Source: Chloroflexota bacterium
GTDB taxonomy: Bacteria > Chloroflexota > Limnocylindria > P2-11E
Assembly (NCBI GenBank): GCA_005883625.1
Contig: VBDU01000069.1
Span: 1-64,000, forward strand
Direction of reading: 5' to 3'
Length of the DNA stretch: 64,000 bases
Positions within the stretch are counted from its first letter, which is position 1. Every line of letters starts with the position of its first letter. Made by a program: the position numbers and the translations under genes. The notes beneath the pieces were generated by a model, which was given only the letters and a program-made list of their open reading frames with translations, was not told the origin of the DNA and ran no database searches. Below, one piece after another: positions 1 to 9,908 of the stretch.

Positions 1-2
1 TG

Positions 3-1871
3 GCGGCGCCCCTTCTCAAGGACGGCCGTGCGATCGGCGCGATCCAGCTGCGGCGCACTCTTCCGGGCGCCTTCGGTCCGCGGGAGGTCGAGCTCGTCCA
101 GACGTTCGCGGCACAGGCGGTCATCGCGCTCGACAACGTCCGTCTCTTCAACGAGACGAAGGAGGCGCTCGAGCGCCAGACCGCGACGGCTGAGGTGCTC
201 CAGGCGATCTCCGGCTCGCCGACGGACCTGCAGCCGGTGCTCGACGCGATCGCCGCGAACGCCGCGCGCTTCTGCCGAGCCGAGGACGTCACCGTCGCGC
301 TCGTCGATGGCGACCGGCTGCGCCTCCGGGCGCACTTCGGCGGGCTGACCGAGCCGATGCAGGAGTGGGCGATGGACCGCGAGACCGTCAGCGCGCGTGC
401 GGTCCTCGACGCTCGGACGATCCAGGTCGATGACCTCCAGGCGGCCGATGAGGAGTATCCGCAGAGCGCCCGCATCGCACGTGAAGCGGGCCACCGGACG
501 ATCCTCGCCACACCGCTGCTTCGTGAAGGACGCGCGATCGGTTGCATCTTCCTGCGACGGCCCGAGGTCCGGCCGTTCACGTCCGCGGAGGTCGACCTCG
601 TGCAGACGTTCGCCGCGCAGGCGGTGATCGCGATCGAGAACGTGCGCCTCTTCAACGAAACGAAGGAGTCGCTCGACCAGCAGACCGCGGTCGCGGATGT
701 CCTGCGGGTCATCAGCGAGTCTCCGTTCGACCTCGAGCCGGTGTATCGCGTCGTCACCGAGTCCGCGTCCCGGCTGTGCGAGGTCGACCAAGCCTCGTTC
801 TGGCGCGCGAGCGGCGACTCATTCATGGTCGTCGCGACTGCGGGGCCGCGGACGGTGTTCCCGGTCGGCACCGTGGCCGGCGAGGGGAAGACGGTCGTGG
901 GGACGGCCGCCTTATCTCGTCGGACGGTCCATGTCCCCGACGCGCGGCTCGATCCCGATCTCCCGCAGAAGGGCCCTCAAACTCGCCTTTCCGTGCCCGT
1001 GCTCGTCGAGGACCGACTTCTCGGAGTGATTGGGCTCGGCCGGCTCGAGGCGCGTCCGTTCACCGAGCGACAGATCCAGCTCGTCGAGACGTTCGCGCGC
1101 CAGGCCGCGATCGCGATCGAGAACGTTCGCCTCTTCAACGAGACGAAGGAGGCCCTCGAGCGGCAGACCGCGGTCGGTGAGGTACTCAAGACCATCAGCC
1201 GCTCGGCCTTCGACCTCCAGCCCGTGCTCGACGTCGTGCTGGAGAAGGCGATACGCCTCGCCGGCGCCGACATCGGTTGGTTGTCTCGTGCGGAGGGAGG
1301 ACAGTTCAAGACCCTCGCGTACAGCAGCGAGTTCCCGGCGGCCGTCCGAGCGGAGTTGGCGCGACAGCGGGCACAAGGCCACGCCCAGGGAGACTGGCGG
1401 CCGATCGGACCCGAGGGCGGCGTCATGGGCGTGACGCTGGGCGAGGCCCGAACCGTCCACGTACCGGACGTGAGCCAGGACGAGCGGCTCCGCAACTCTC
1501 TCGTCGCGAAGCTCACGAAGTCGAAGACGGTCCTCGGAGTACCGATGCTCAGGGAAAGCCGCGGGATCGGGGCCGTTGTCCTGTCGCGGTACGAGGTCCG
1601 TCCGTTCAGCGAGCGCGAGATCGAGCTGGTGCAGACGTTCGCCGACCAAGCCGCGATCGCGATCGAGAACGTGCGCCTCTTCGACGAGACGCGCGAGGCG
1701 CTCGAGCAGCAGACCGCCATCAGCGAAGTCCTGAAGATCATCAGCGGCTCGACGTTCGACCTGCCGCCGGTCCTCAAGACGGTGGTGGAGCGGGCCGCCC
1801 GGCTGTGCGACGCGGACCTGGCCTGGCTCATCCGACGCGAAGCAAGCGGCTCCGTCTTGAGCGGCCGATGA
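3..1871 (+). CDS. Tandem GAF-domain sensor protein (5' truncated by window edge; 3' frame broken)
   Basis: Frame open from the window edge; repeated units of about 170 aa ending 'FA(D/A)QA(A/V)IAIENVRLFNETKEALERQTAVxEVLxxIS'. Confidence 0.85.
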   Translation, partial: AAPLLKDGRAIGAIQLRRTLPGAFGPREVELVQTFAAQAVIALDNVRLFNETKEALERQTATAEVLQAISGSPTDLQPVLDAIAANAARFCRAEDVTVALVDGDRLRLRAHFGGLTEPMQEWAMDRETVSARAVLDARTIQVDDLQAADEEYPQSARIAREAGHRTILATPLLREGRAIGCIFLRRPEVRPFTSAEVDLVQTFAAQAVIAIENVRLFNETKESLDQQTAVADVLRVISESPFDLEPVYRVVTESASRLCEVDQASFWRASGDSFMVVATAGPRTVFPVGTVAGEGKTVVGTAALSRRTVHVPDARLDPDLPQKGPQTRLSVPVLVEDRLLGVIGLGRLEARPFTERQIQLVETFARQAAIAIENVRLFNETKEALERQTAVGEVLKTISRSAFDLQPVLDVVLEKAIRLAGADIGWLSRAEGGQFKTLAYSSEFPAAVRAELARQRAQGHAQGDWRPIGPEGGVMGVTLGEARTVHVPDVSQDERLRNSLVAKLTKSKTVLGVPMLRESRGIGAVVLSRYEVRPFSEREIELVQTFADQAAIAIENVRLFDETREALEQQTAISEVLKIISGSTFDLPPVLKTVVERAARLCDADLAWLIRREASGSVLSGR

Positions 1872-1917
1872 ACGGTCGAAGATCGTCCAACAGACACAGT
1901 CCCGAACCTGTCTGGCG

Positions 1918-2787
1918 GTGCCAGTGACGCGGAAGGGCGAGGTCCTCGGCGGCCTCATCCTGAGCCGCGTGACTGTTCGGCCATTCGATGAACGCGAGAT
2001 CCAGGTCGTTGAGACCTTCGCGGACCAGGCGGCGATCGCAATCGAGAACGTCCGTCTCTTCAACGAGATCCAGGAGAAGAGCCGCGCGCTCGAGGTCGCG
2101 AGCCGGCACAAGAGCGAGTTCCTCGCGAACATGTCGCACGAGCTGCGGACGCCGCTGAACGCGATCATCGGGTTCAGCGAGGTGATGCTCGAGCGCATGT
2201 TCGGCGAGCTCAACGAGCGCCAGGAGGAATATCTCAAGGACATCCTCTCGTCGGGCAGGCATCTCCTCACGCTCATCAACGACATCCTCGACCTCTCGAA
2301 GATCGAGGCCGGCAAGATGGAGCTCGAGCGCGGCTCTTTCTCGCTCCGCACCGCACTCGAGAACGGCGTGACGATGATCCGCGAGCGAGCGTCGCGCCAT
2401 GAGATCGCGCTCAGCCTCGCGCTCGGCGAAGGGCTCGACGCCGTCTCGGGCGACGAGCGCAAGGTGAAGCAGATCGTCTACAACCTCCTTTCGAACGCGG
2501 TGAAGTTCACGCCCGACGGCGGCCACGTCGACGTGAGCGCCGAGCAGGCGAACGGCGCGGTCCAGGTGACCGTCCGCGACACCGGCATCGGGATCGCGCC
2601 CGAAGACCAGCAGCGGATCTTCGAGGAATTCAGCCAGGTCGGCCGCGACCCGGAGCGGTCGCGCGAGGGCACGGGCCTGGGGCTGACGCTCTCCAAGCGC
2701 TACGTCGAGCTCCACGGCGGCAAGATCTGGGTCGAGAGCGCGCCCGGACAGGGCAGCGCGTTCAGCTTCACCCTTCCCCAGCCATGA
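1918..2787 (+). CDS. Histidine kinase (end of a GAF domain + HisKA + HATPase_c)
   Basis: 'SEFLANMSHELRTPLNAIIGFSEVM' H-box, 'NLLSNAVKFTPDGG' N-box, 'DTGIGIAPEDQ' and 'GTGLGLTLSKR' G-boxes. Confidence 0.9.
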   Translation: MPVTRKGEVLGGLILSRVTVRPFDEREIQVVETFADQAAIAIENVRLFNEIQEKSRALEVASRHKSEFLANMSHELRTPLNAIIGFSEVMLERMFGELNERQEEYLKDILSSGRHLLTLINDILDLSKIEAGKMELERGSFSLRTALENGVTMIRERASRHEIALSLALGEGLDAVSGDERKVKQIVYNLLSNAVKFTPDGGHVDVSAEQANGAVQVTVRDTGIGIAPEDQQRIFEEFSQVGRDPERSREGTGLGLTLSKRYVELHGGKIWVESAPGQGSAFSFTLPQP

Positions 2788-3170
2788 GTGGCGACGGAAA
2801 GCTCGTCCTGCTCGTCGAGGACAACGAGAAGAACATGAAGCTCGCGCGCGACATCCTGCGCTTCAAGGGCTATCGCGTGACCGAGGCGACGACCGGTGAG
2901 GACGCCGTCGCGTCGGCGGCCACCGAGCCGCCCGACCTCGTGCTCATGGACATCCAGCTGCCGGGCATCGACGGGATCGAGGCCTTCCGGCGCATCCGCT
3001 CCGACCCGAAGACCGCGAAGATCCCGGTCGTCGCCCTCACCGCGTCCGTGATGGCGGGCGACCGCGAACGCTTCGACAAGGCCGGGTTCGACGGCTTCAT
3101 CGCCAAGCCCATCGACGTCAAGCAGTTCCCCGATCAGGTCGCGAGCTATCTCACGAAGGGGCGCGCGTGA
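2784..3170 (+). CDS. Single-domain response regulator (CheY/DivK-like)
   Basis: 'LVLLVEDNEKN', 'PDLVLMDIQLPGIDG', 'KPIDVKQF'; ATGA overlap with the kinase gene. Confidence 0.9.
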   Translation: MSGDGKLVLLVEDNEKNMKLARDILRFKGYRVTEATTGEDAVASAATEPPDLVLMDIQLPGIDGIEAFRRIRSDPKTAKIPVVALTASVMAGDRERFDKAGFDGFIAKPIDVKQFPDQVASYLTKGRA

Positions 3171-4741
3171 CCGGGCGCATCCTCGCCGTCGACGACAAGC
3201 CCGAGAACGTCCGCCTTCTCGAGGCGGTCCTCGTTCCCGCGGGCTACCAGGTCATCGGCGCGAGCTCGGGGGAGGAGGCGCTCGCGAAAGTGCTTGCGGA
3301 GCCGCCCGACCTCATCCTCACCGACGTCGTCATGCCCGGTATGAGCGGCTATGAGCTCTGCCGCAGGCTGCGCGCGGACCCCGCGACGGCATTCCTGCCG
3401 ATCGTGACTATCACCGCGAGCGGCGGCGAGGAGAAGAAAGAGGCGCTCGACGCGGGCGCCGACGACTTCCTGGCGAAGCCTTTCGACAAGACCGAGCTCC
3501 TCGCCCGCGTCCGCTCCCTCCTGCGGGTGAAGCGCTACCACGACGACCTCGCGAGGGCGCTCGAGCGGCAGATCGCGATCGGCGAGGTCCTTCGGGTCAT
3601 CGGCTCGTCCGCGTTCGACCTCGACACGGTGCTGCGGACCGTCGCCTCGCGCGCGGCGCGGCTCTGCCGTGCGGAAAACGTCGTCATCTGGCGGATCTCC
3701 GGCGATTCGTACCGCTTCGCCGTCGGCGAGGAGATCCGACCGGACTTCATGCGGATCGTCGAAGGACGGAGCCTCACGATCGGTCCCGACACGATCGTCG
3801 GGCGCGCGGTCCTTGAGCGGCGGCCGATCCACGAGCCGGACATCGTCGAGTACTACAAAGGGGCCAGCGGCCCCGCCGCCGAGATCGCCCGGCTCGGCAT
3901 CTACCGCACGCTCCTCGCCGTGCCGCTCATCCGCGACGAGCACGTGGTGGGCGTCATCTCGCTCACCCACACCAAGGTGCAGCCGTTCGCCGAAGACGAG
4001 ATCGAGCTCGTGCGCACGTTCGCCGACCAGGCGGCGATCGCCATCGCGAACCTCGATCTCTTCGAGACCGTCGAGCGCCAGCGGCAGGAGCTCTCGCGGT
4101 TCCTCTCGCCGCAGATCGCGGCGCTCATCGCGAGCGAGCAGGGCGCCAAGATGCTCGAGGGACACCGCCGCCAGATCACGGTCGCCTTCCTCGATCTCCG
4201 CGGGTTCACCGCCTTCGCCGAGACGGCGGAGCCGGAGGAGGTCCTCGGGGTGCTGCGCGAGTACCAGAAGGCGATGGGCGAGCTCATCGTCGCGCATCGC
4301 GGCACGCTCGAGCACTTCGCCGGAGACGGGATGATGGTGTGGTTCAACGACCCGCTCCCGGTCGACCGCCATGAGCTGCAGGCGGTGACCATGGCCTGCG
4401 CGATGCGCGAGCGTTTTCGCGACCTCGCGGGCGGCTGGCAGAAGAAGGGCTACGAGCTCGGCTTCGGCGCAGGCATCGCGACCGGGTACGCGACGCTCGG
4501 ACGCATCGGCTTCGAAGGCCGCTACGACTACGGCGCCATCGGGAACGTCGTCATCCTCGCCCAGCGCCTCTCGGCGGAGGCGAAGGCCGGGCAGGTCCTG
4601 CTGTCGCAGCGGGTACAGGCCGCCGTCGAGTCGGAGGTCGAGACCGGCGCGGTCGGGGAGCTGGCGCTCAAGGGGTTCACGCGGCCCGTCCCGGCGTTCG
4701 AGGCGCGAGCGGTGAGGTCGGCGGCACCGGCCACCTCGTAG
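3167..4741 (+). CDS. Receiver-GAF-class III adenylate/guanylate cyclase
   Basis: Receiver 'ILAVDDKPENVRLLEA...LILTDVVMPGMSG...KPFDK', GAF, then 'ITVAFLDLRGFTAFAE...FAGDGMMVWFN...YDYGAIGNVVILAQRL'. Confidence 0.9.
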   Translation: MTGRILAVDDKPENVRLLEAVLVPAGYQVIGASSGEEALAKVLAEPPDLILTDVVMPGMSGYELCRRLRADPATAFLPIVTITASGGEEKKEALDAGADDFLAKPFDKTELLARVRSLLRVKRYHDDLARALERQIAIGEVLRVIGSSAFDLDTVLRTVASRAARLCRAENVVIWRISGDSYRFAVGEEIRPDFMRIVEGRSLTIGPDTIVGRAVLERRPIHEPDIVEYYKGASGPAAEIARLGIYRTLLAVPLIRDEHVVGVISLTHTKVQPFAEDEIELVRTFADQAAIAIANLDLFETVERQRQELSRFLSPQIAALIASEQGAKMLEGHRRQITVAFLDLRGFTAFAETAEPEEVLGVLREYQKAMGELIVAHRGTLEHFAGDGMMVWFNDPLPVDRHELQAVTMACAMRERFRDLAGGWQKKGYELGFGAGIATGYATLGRIGFEGRYDYGAIGNVVILAQRLSAEAKAGQVLLSQRVQAAVESEVETGAVGELALKGFTRPVPAFEARAVRSAAPATS

Positions 4742-4779
4742 CGCGACGCCCTCCGCACAAGGCGCGCCGCTGATCGGCG

Positions 4780-6096
4780 CTAGGCGAGGTGCGCCCGCTC
4801 GAGGAGCGGGCCGAGCTGCTCGGCGGCCTTCGCCCGGACCTCGGCGGCGTCCATCTTCGTCAGCGCGCCGTTCCGCACGAGGAACTCGCCGTCCACGAGG
4901 ACGTCGCGCACCGCGCGCGATCCACCGCCGAACACGACGCGCGTGACCGCATCGCCCGCGGGACCGTCGAGGCGCGCGAGGTCGAGGACGACGATGTCGG
5001 CCCGCTTCCCGACCTCGAGCGTTCCGACCTCGTCCGCGAGCTGGAGCATCCGCGCGCCTTCGTGCGTGGCCATTCCGAGCGCGTCGACCGCGCTGAGCGT
5101 GCCCAGGCCGCTCACGACGCGCGCGAGCAGCGTCGCGAGCCGCACTTCCGCGAAGCCGTCGAGCGAGTTGTTGCAGGCCGCCCCGTCGGCGCCGATCCCG
5201 ACGGTGATCTTCGCGGACCGCAGCCTCGCGACCTGCGCGATCCCGGAGCCGAGCTTCAGGTTCGACGACGGGCAGTGCGCGATCGACGTCCTGGTCGCGC
5301 GGAGCATCTCGATCTCCTGATCGTCGAGGTGCACGCCGTGCGCGACGATCGTGCGCTCTGAAGCGATGCCCACGTCGACGAGGTAGCCGATGGGTGTCCG
5401 GCCGGTGGCGTTCTGGACTGCGGTGCGCTCGTCGACGTTCTCGTTCGAGTGCGTGTGCACGAGTAGGCCATTCATCTTCGAGAGCGTCGTCACCGCTTCG
5501 AGGAGCCCGCGGGAGCAGGAGAGCGCGAACCGCGGCGCGTACACATAGCCAACGCGCCCGCTCGCCGCCTTCGCCCAGCGCTTCACGAGCGCCGCGCTCG
5601 CGTCGAGCGAGGCGCGCGTCGTTTCGACCAGCCCCGGCGGCACTCCCTCGCCGGTGTCCATCATCGCCTGGCCGAACCGCGCGCGGATACCGCTGCGGAT
5701 GAGCTCCTCCGCGACCACGTCGCCGTGATGCGTCGTGCCCATGTCGAGGATCGTCGTCGTTCCACCGAGCAGGAGCTCCGCGATGCCGAGCCGCACGCTC
5801 GCGCGGAGCGAGGCCTCGTCGAGCGCTGCCTCGAGCGGCCACACGCGGGCGCGCAGCCAGTCGAGGAGCGCCATGTCCTCCGCGAGGCCGCGGAAGATCG
5901 TTTGCACGAGATGGACGTGCGTCTGCACGAGACCCGCCATGAGCACGCAGCCGCTCACGTCGACCGTCTCGTCCGCTTTCGTACCGATGGCGCCGATCTC
6001 CGCGACGCGGGTGCCGCTGATGAGCACGTCGGCCTGCAGCGGGCGCGTCCCTTCGGTGAGCGGAAGGACGAAGCCGCCCCGGAGGAGGACCGTCAC
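4780..6096 (-). CDS. 8-oxoguanine deaminase / guanine-deaminase-like amidohydrolase
   Basis: 'QTHVHLVQTIFRGLAEDMALLDWL', 'VHTHSNENVDE', 'IGADGAACNNSLDGF'; GTG start at 6096 overlapping the upstream stop. Confidence 0.82.
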   Translation of the reverse strand: MTVLLRGGFVLPLTEGTRPLQADVLISGTRVAEIGAIGTKADETVDVSGCVLMAGLVQTHVHLVQTIFRGLAEDMALLDWLRARVWPLEAALDEASLRASVRLGIAELLLGGTTTILDMGTTHHGDVVAEELIRSGIRARFGQAMMDTGEGVPPGLVETTRASLDASAALVKRWAKAASGRVGYVYAPRFALSCSRGLLEAVTTLSKMNGLLVHTHSNENVDERTAVQNATGRTPIGYLVDVGIASERTIVAHGVHLDDQEIEMLRATRTSIAHCPSSNLKLGSGIAQVARLRSAKITVGIGADGAACNNSLDGFAEVRLATLLARVVSGLGTLSAVDALGMATHEGARMLQLADEVGTLEVGKRADIVVLDLARLDGPAGDAVTRVVFGGGSRAVRDVLVDGEFLVRNGALTKMDAAEVRAKAAEQLGPLLERAHLA

Positions 6097-7361
6097 TAGG
6101 ACTGATAGCTGAGCTCGCGCAGCGCCGTGGCGAGCGCGCGGGCGCCCAGGATCACGTCCTCCGCGGCGGTCGCCTCGTCGGGGCAGTGGGACCGCCCGCC
6201 GATGCTCGGCACGAACAGCATCCCAGCGTGCGCCGCCGCGGCCAGCACCTGCGCGTCGTGCCCGGCGCCGCTCGTCATGTCGCGCGGCGCGACCCCCGCG
6301 GCGGCACACGCGCGCCGCAGGACCTCCGCGATGCGCGGGTCGAGGCGCACCGGCGGACGATCGCGGACCGCGCGCACGTCGACGTCCAGGCCGCGCTCGC
6401 GAGCGATGACCTTGCACGCGTTCGTCACCTCGTTGACGAGGTCGGCCCGCGCCGCCGGATCCGAATGGCGCGCGTCGATCACGAAGCGCGCGACGCCGGG
6501 CACGACGTTCACCTGCGCGGGCTCGACCACGATCGTCCCGACCGTCGCGACCGCGGGATGACCCATGCGCACAGCGACCTCGGCGATCGCGAGCGCCATC
6601 GCCGAAGCGCCAAGCAGGGCGTCACGCCGGCGCGTCATCGCCATGGCGCCCGCGTGATCCGGCTGGCCCCGTACGGTGACCTCGAGATGCGCGGTACCGG
6701 CGATCGCGGTCACGACTCCGAGCCGCGGACCCTGCTCGTCGAGGATCGGACCCTGCTCGATGTGAAGCTCGAGGAACGCGTCGATGTCTCTGCGCACCGC
6801 GCCGGCGACGCCGGCGGGATCGAGCCCGACCGCGCGCATCGCGTCGGCGAGAGAGGTGCCGTCGCCGTCGCGGACCCGCTCGACCTCGCCGGGCTCGATG
6901 CGGTCGGCGATCGCGCGCGCGCCCCAGAGGTTCGTGTTGAAGCGGCTGCCCTCCTCCTCGCAGATCGCGACGCACTCGAGGATGCGGGTGGGCCGGCCGT
7001 ACGAGGCCACGAGGCTCGCCACGGCCTCGACCGCAGCGACCACGCCGAGGGCGCCGTCGAGCGCGCCGCCCCCGCGGACCGTGTCGATGTGTGAGCCCGT
7101 CACGATCGCGCGACCGCCCCGCGAGCCCTCGACCCGGCCCCACACGTTGCCCACGGCATCGCGTCGCACGAGGAGCCCCGCTTCCTTCAGCCACGCGGCC
7201 ACCAGCTCGCTCGCGGCGCTCCAGGCCGGGGAGTAGAGCGCCCGGTAGCAGCCGCCACCCGGCAACGCGCCCCGCTGCGCGAGCTCGTCGAGCCGGCGCA
7301 GGAGCCGACGCTCGTCGATCTCTACGAGGTGCGCACCCGGTGCGGTCTTCGTCTCCGTCAG
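6096..7361 (-). CDS. Allantoate amidohydrolase / N-carbamoyl amino acid hydrolase family (M20)
   Basis: 'GSHIDTVRGGGALDGALGVVAAVEAV', 'EEEGSRFNTNLWGARA', 'ELHIEQGP', 'SGAGHDAQVLA'; homology runs upstream of 7265 to an apparent CTG start at 7361. Confidence 0.82.
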   Translation of the reverse strand: MTETKTAPGAHLVEIDERRLLRRLDELAQRGALPGGGCYRALYSPAWSAASELVAAWLKEAGLLVRRDAVGNVWGRVEGSRGGRAIVTGSHIDTVRGGGALDGALGVVAAVEAVASLVASYGRPTRILECVAICEEEGSRFNTNLWGARAIADRIEPGEVERVRDGDGTSLADAMRAVGLDPAGVAGAVRRDIDAFLELHIEQGPILDEQGPRLGVVTAIAGTAHLEVTVRGQPDHAGAMAMTRRRDALLGASAMALAIAEVAVRMGHPAVATVGTIVVEPAQVNVVPGVARFVIDARHSDPAARADLVNEVTNACKVIARERGLDVDVRAVRDRPPVRLDPRIAEVLRRACAAAGVAPRDMTSGAGHDAQVLAAAAHAGMLFVPSIGGRSHCPDEATAAEDVILGARALATALRELSYQS

Positions 7362-8713
7362 CTCGACCCCTCCCTCGCGATGAAACGCGCGGCGCCGCCA
7401 TCCGCGACGACCTCGCCGTCACGGTAGACGGTCCGCCCGCGCACGATCGTGCGCACCACCTTTCCGCGGAACCGCCGCCCGAGGTACGCGGAGACTCCGT
7501 TGCGCGCCTCGAGCTCGCGGGCCGTCACCGTCCATTCGCGCTCCGGATCGACGAGGGCGAGGTCGGCGTCCAGGCCCGCGCGGATCGCGCCCTTGCGGTC
7601 GGCGATGCCCAGGAGCCTCGCCGGGGCGCCCGCGAGGAGCCGCGCGAGCGCGGACTCGCCGAGCCCGCGGCGATGGACGCCTTCGGTGAGGAGCGCGGCA
7701 AGCGTGAACTGGACGCCCGCGACGCCGCCCCAGACGTCCCAGATGTCGCCGCGCTCCTTCAGCTCGCGCGGGCAGGGCGAGTGGTCCGACGCGACGAGGT
7801 CCACCGCGCCCTCGCGCACCGAGCGCCACAGTCGCTCGCGTTCGGCCGACGTGCGGACCGGTGGCGCGCACTTGAGCGGCGGGCCGATCCGCCCGAGGTC
7901 GGAGGCGTCGAAGGTGAGGTAATGCGGACACGTTTCGATGGTCATCCGCGCGCCGGCGATGCGGCAGCGCGCCGCCGCGTCGACCGCGCCGGCGTTCGAC
8001 GCGTGCACGACGTGGACGGTCGCGCCGCCGATCCGTGCGGCCCGGCCGAGGCATTCGATGGCGCGCACCTCCGCGGGGATCGGCCGCGACGGCTCCCACG
8101 CCGCCGGGTCGCGCCGACCCGCGGCCCGAAGCTCGCGCGTGGCGTGGGCGACCGCGTCCTCGTCCTCGGCATGAACGGCGACGAGGAGACCGGCCGCGGC
8201 CGCCGCGTGGAGCGCGGGCTCGAGCGCGTCCGGATCGAGGTGCGCGAACTCGTCGACGCCGCTCGGGCACATGAAGGCCTTCACGCCCACCACCCCCCGG
8301 CCCCGGAGCTCGCGCAGCGGCGCCGGATCGTCCCCCACGAGGCCGCCCCAGAGCGCGAAGTCGACGATCGCCTCGCGTTCGGCGAACGCGCGCTTCGCGT
8401 CGAACGCCGCGCCGTCGAGCGTCGGCGGCAGAGAGTTGAGCGGCATGTCCGCGACGGTCGTCACGCCGCCGGCCGCGGCCCCGCGCGTCGCCGCGCGCCA
8501 TCCTTCCCACTCCGCCCGGCCAGGCTCGTTCACGTGCACGTGCGCGTCGACCACGCCCGGGAGGACGAGCAGCCCGTGCGCGGCGATCTCCTCCTCCGCC
8601 GCGCCCGCTCCCGGGTCGAGGACCGCCTCGATCCGCTCGCCTGCCACGATGACGTCGGCGCGACGGGTCTCCCGTTCGGTGACGACGAGCCCGCCGCGGA
8701 CCGCGAGCCTCAC
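7358..8713 (-). CDS. allB: Allantoinase
   Basis: 'LPGVVDAHVHVNEPGRAEWEGW...VTTVADMPLNSLPPT', 'IETCPHYLTF', 'VASDHSPCP'; GTG start at 8713; in a purine catabolism cluster. Confidence 0.88.
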   Translation of the reverse strand: MRLAVRGGLVVTERETRRADVIVAGERIEAVLDPGAGAAEEEIAAHGLLVLPGVVDAHVHVNEPGRAEWEGWRAATRGAAAGGVTTVADMPLNSLPPTLDGAAFDAKRAFAEREAIVDFALWGGLVGDDPAPLRELRGRGVVGVKAFMCPSGVDEFAHLDPDALEPALHAAAAAGLLVAVHAEDEDAVAHATRELRAAGRRDPAAWEPSRPIPAEVRAIECLGRAARIGGATVHVVHASNAGAVDAAARCRIAGARMTIETCPHYLTFDASDLGRIGPPLKCAPPVRTSAERERLWRSVREGAVDLVASDHSPCPRELKERGDIWDVWGGVAGVQFTLAALLTEGVHRRGLGESALARLLAGAPARLLGIADRKGAIRAGLDADLALVDPEREWTVTARELEARNGVSAYLGRRFRGKVVRTIVRGRTVYRDGEVVADGGAARFIAREGSS

Positions 8714-9123
8714 GCGAGCTCGATACTGAAGTCCTGCGCGCCCTCCCAGAGCGCGAGCCGGCCGACCTCGGCGAGCTGCTCGTTGCCATCGACGACCGTG
8801 GCGAAGTGGTTGCCCGCGAGCTGTCCCACCTTGCTCGCGAACATCGTCGAGCCATAGGGGAACAGGATCTCCATTTCCGAGATCCCGCCGGGGTATACGA
8901 GCAGCTGTCCCGGCGCGGGGTGGCTCGTGTGGTTCTCGTAGTCCACGCCCAGCCGCCTCTCGCCCAGCGGGACCCACGTCGACTCGCCGCTCCACCGGCA
9001 ATGCACGAGCTTGCTTCGCAGCGGGAGCATCTTGCGGATCGCCTCGCAGGTCTTTGGGGCGTTCTCTTCCTCGAGCCGCGCGGTGAACGTGAAGCGGCCG
9101 GCGGTGATCCGGAGCATCCGCAT
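8710..9123 (-). CDS. DUF3830-like protein
   Basis: 'MRMLRITAGRFTFTARLEEENAPKTCEAIRKMLPLRSKLVHCRWSGES...LVYPGGISEMEILFPYG'; overlaps the allantoinase start. Confidence 0.7.
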   Translation of the reverse strand: MRMLRITAGRFTFTARLEEENAPKTCEAIRKMLPLRSKLVHCRWSGESTWVPLGERRLGVDYENHTSHPAPGQLLVYPGGISEMEILFPYGSTMFASKVGQLAGNHFATVVDGNEQLAEVGRLALWEGAQDFSIELA

Positions 9124-9127
9124 CGCG

Positions 9128-9142
9128 GGCGTACGATACGCC
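9128..9142. promoter_or_regulatory. Palindrome in a 24-bp divergent intergenic region
   Basis: GGCGTA-CGA-TACGCC between the starts at 9123 (-) and 9148 (+). Confidence 0.5.
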
Positions 9143-9147
9143 GCGCT

Positions 9148-9459
9148 GTGAGACCAGACGCGGGCGGCGCGTCGCTCTCGACGCACGTGCTGGACACCGC
9201 GACCGGCCGTCCCGCCTCCGGAGTGACGGTCATCCTCGAGCGAGACGGCGCGACGGTCACGCGCGCGATGACCGACGCCGACGGCCGCGTCCGCGAGCTC
9301 GCGACCGCGCTCGCCGCGGGGCGCTACCGGCTCGTGTTCGAGCTGGGAGACCGCTACTTCCGCCGCGTCGCCCTCGATGTGGACATCGCCGACGCGCGTC
9401 ACCACCACGTGCCGCTCCTCGTGTCGCCTTTCCACGTCACGACCTACCGCGGCTCATGA
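9148..9459 (+). CDS. uraH: 5-hydroxyisourate hydrolase
   Basis: 'SLSTHVLDTATGRPASGVTVILER...HHHVPLLVSPFHVTTYRGS' C-terminal signature. Confidence 0.92.
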   Translation: MRPDAGGASLSTHVLDTATGRPASGVTVILERDGATVTRAMTDADGRVRELATALAAGRYRLVFELGDRYFRRVALDVDIADARHHHVPLLVSPFHVTTYRGS

Positions 9460-9908
9460 CGCGCATGGTCACCGCGGAACGCCTCGCCGGCATCTTCGAG
9501 CGCGCGCCCGGACTCGGCGAGCGCGTCGCCCGGCGGGTCCCCAGCGACGAACCTGACGCGATCGTCGCCACCGCGCGCGACGAGCTCGCGCGCATGAGCG
9601 ACCGCGAGCGCGTCGCCGTCCTCGACGCGCATCCCCGGATCGGCGCGGATCCGGCGGGGCTCTCGGAGCGATCACGGGCGGAGCAGGGCCATGCGGAGAG
9701 CGCGACGGTGCTTCGCGAGCTCGCGGCGCTGAACGACGCCTACGAGCGGAAGTTCGGGTTCCGCTTCGTCGTGTTCGTGAACGGGCGGCCCAAATCGGCT
9801 CTCGTCCCGATCCTCCGCGAGCGCCTCGCGCGCTCGCGCGACGAGGAGCTGCACTTCGGCCTCGAGGAGTTCCTCGCGATCTCGCGCGACCGGCTGGTCC
9901 GGGAGTGA
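9456..9908 (+). CDS. uraD: OHCU decarboxylase
   Basis: 'VLDAHPRIGADP...ELAALNDAYERKFGFRFVVFVNGRPKSALVPILRERL'; follows uraH. Confidence 0.92.
   Translation: MTRMVTAERLAGIFERAPGLGERVARRVPSDEPDAIVATARDELARMSDRERVAVLDAHPRIGADPAGLSERSRAEQGHAESATVLRELAALNDAYERKFGFRFVVFVNGRPKSALVPILRERLARSRDEELHFGLEEFLAISRDRLVRE

Noticed and set aside
912-2462. Long minus-strand ORFs under the GAF/kinase genes
   Set aside because: Mirror-frame artefacts of the repeated GAF DNA.
4764-4780. GCGCCG-CTGAT-CGGCGC hairpin between convergent genes as a terminator
   Set aside because: Short stem with no T-tract; could be chance in a GC-rich region.
3146-5842. 898-aa minus-strand ORF antisense to the cyclase gene
   Set aside because: Arg/Ala/Gly-biased translation without domains; the opposite strand encodes clear receiver, GAF and cyclase domains. 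Only the 4780-6096 portion, in another frame, is genuine coding on this strand.
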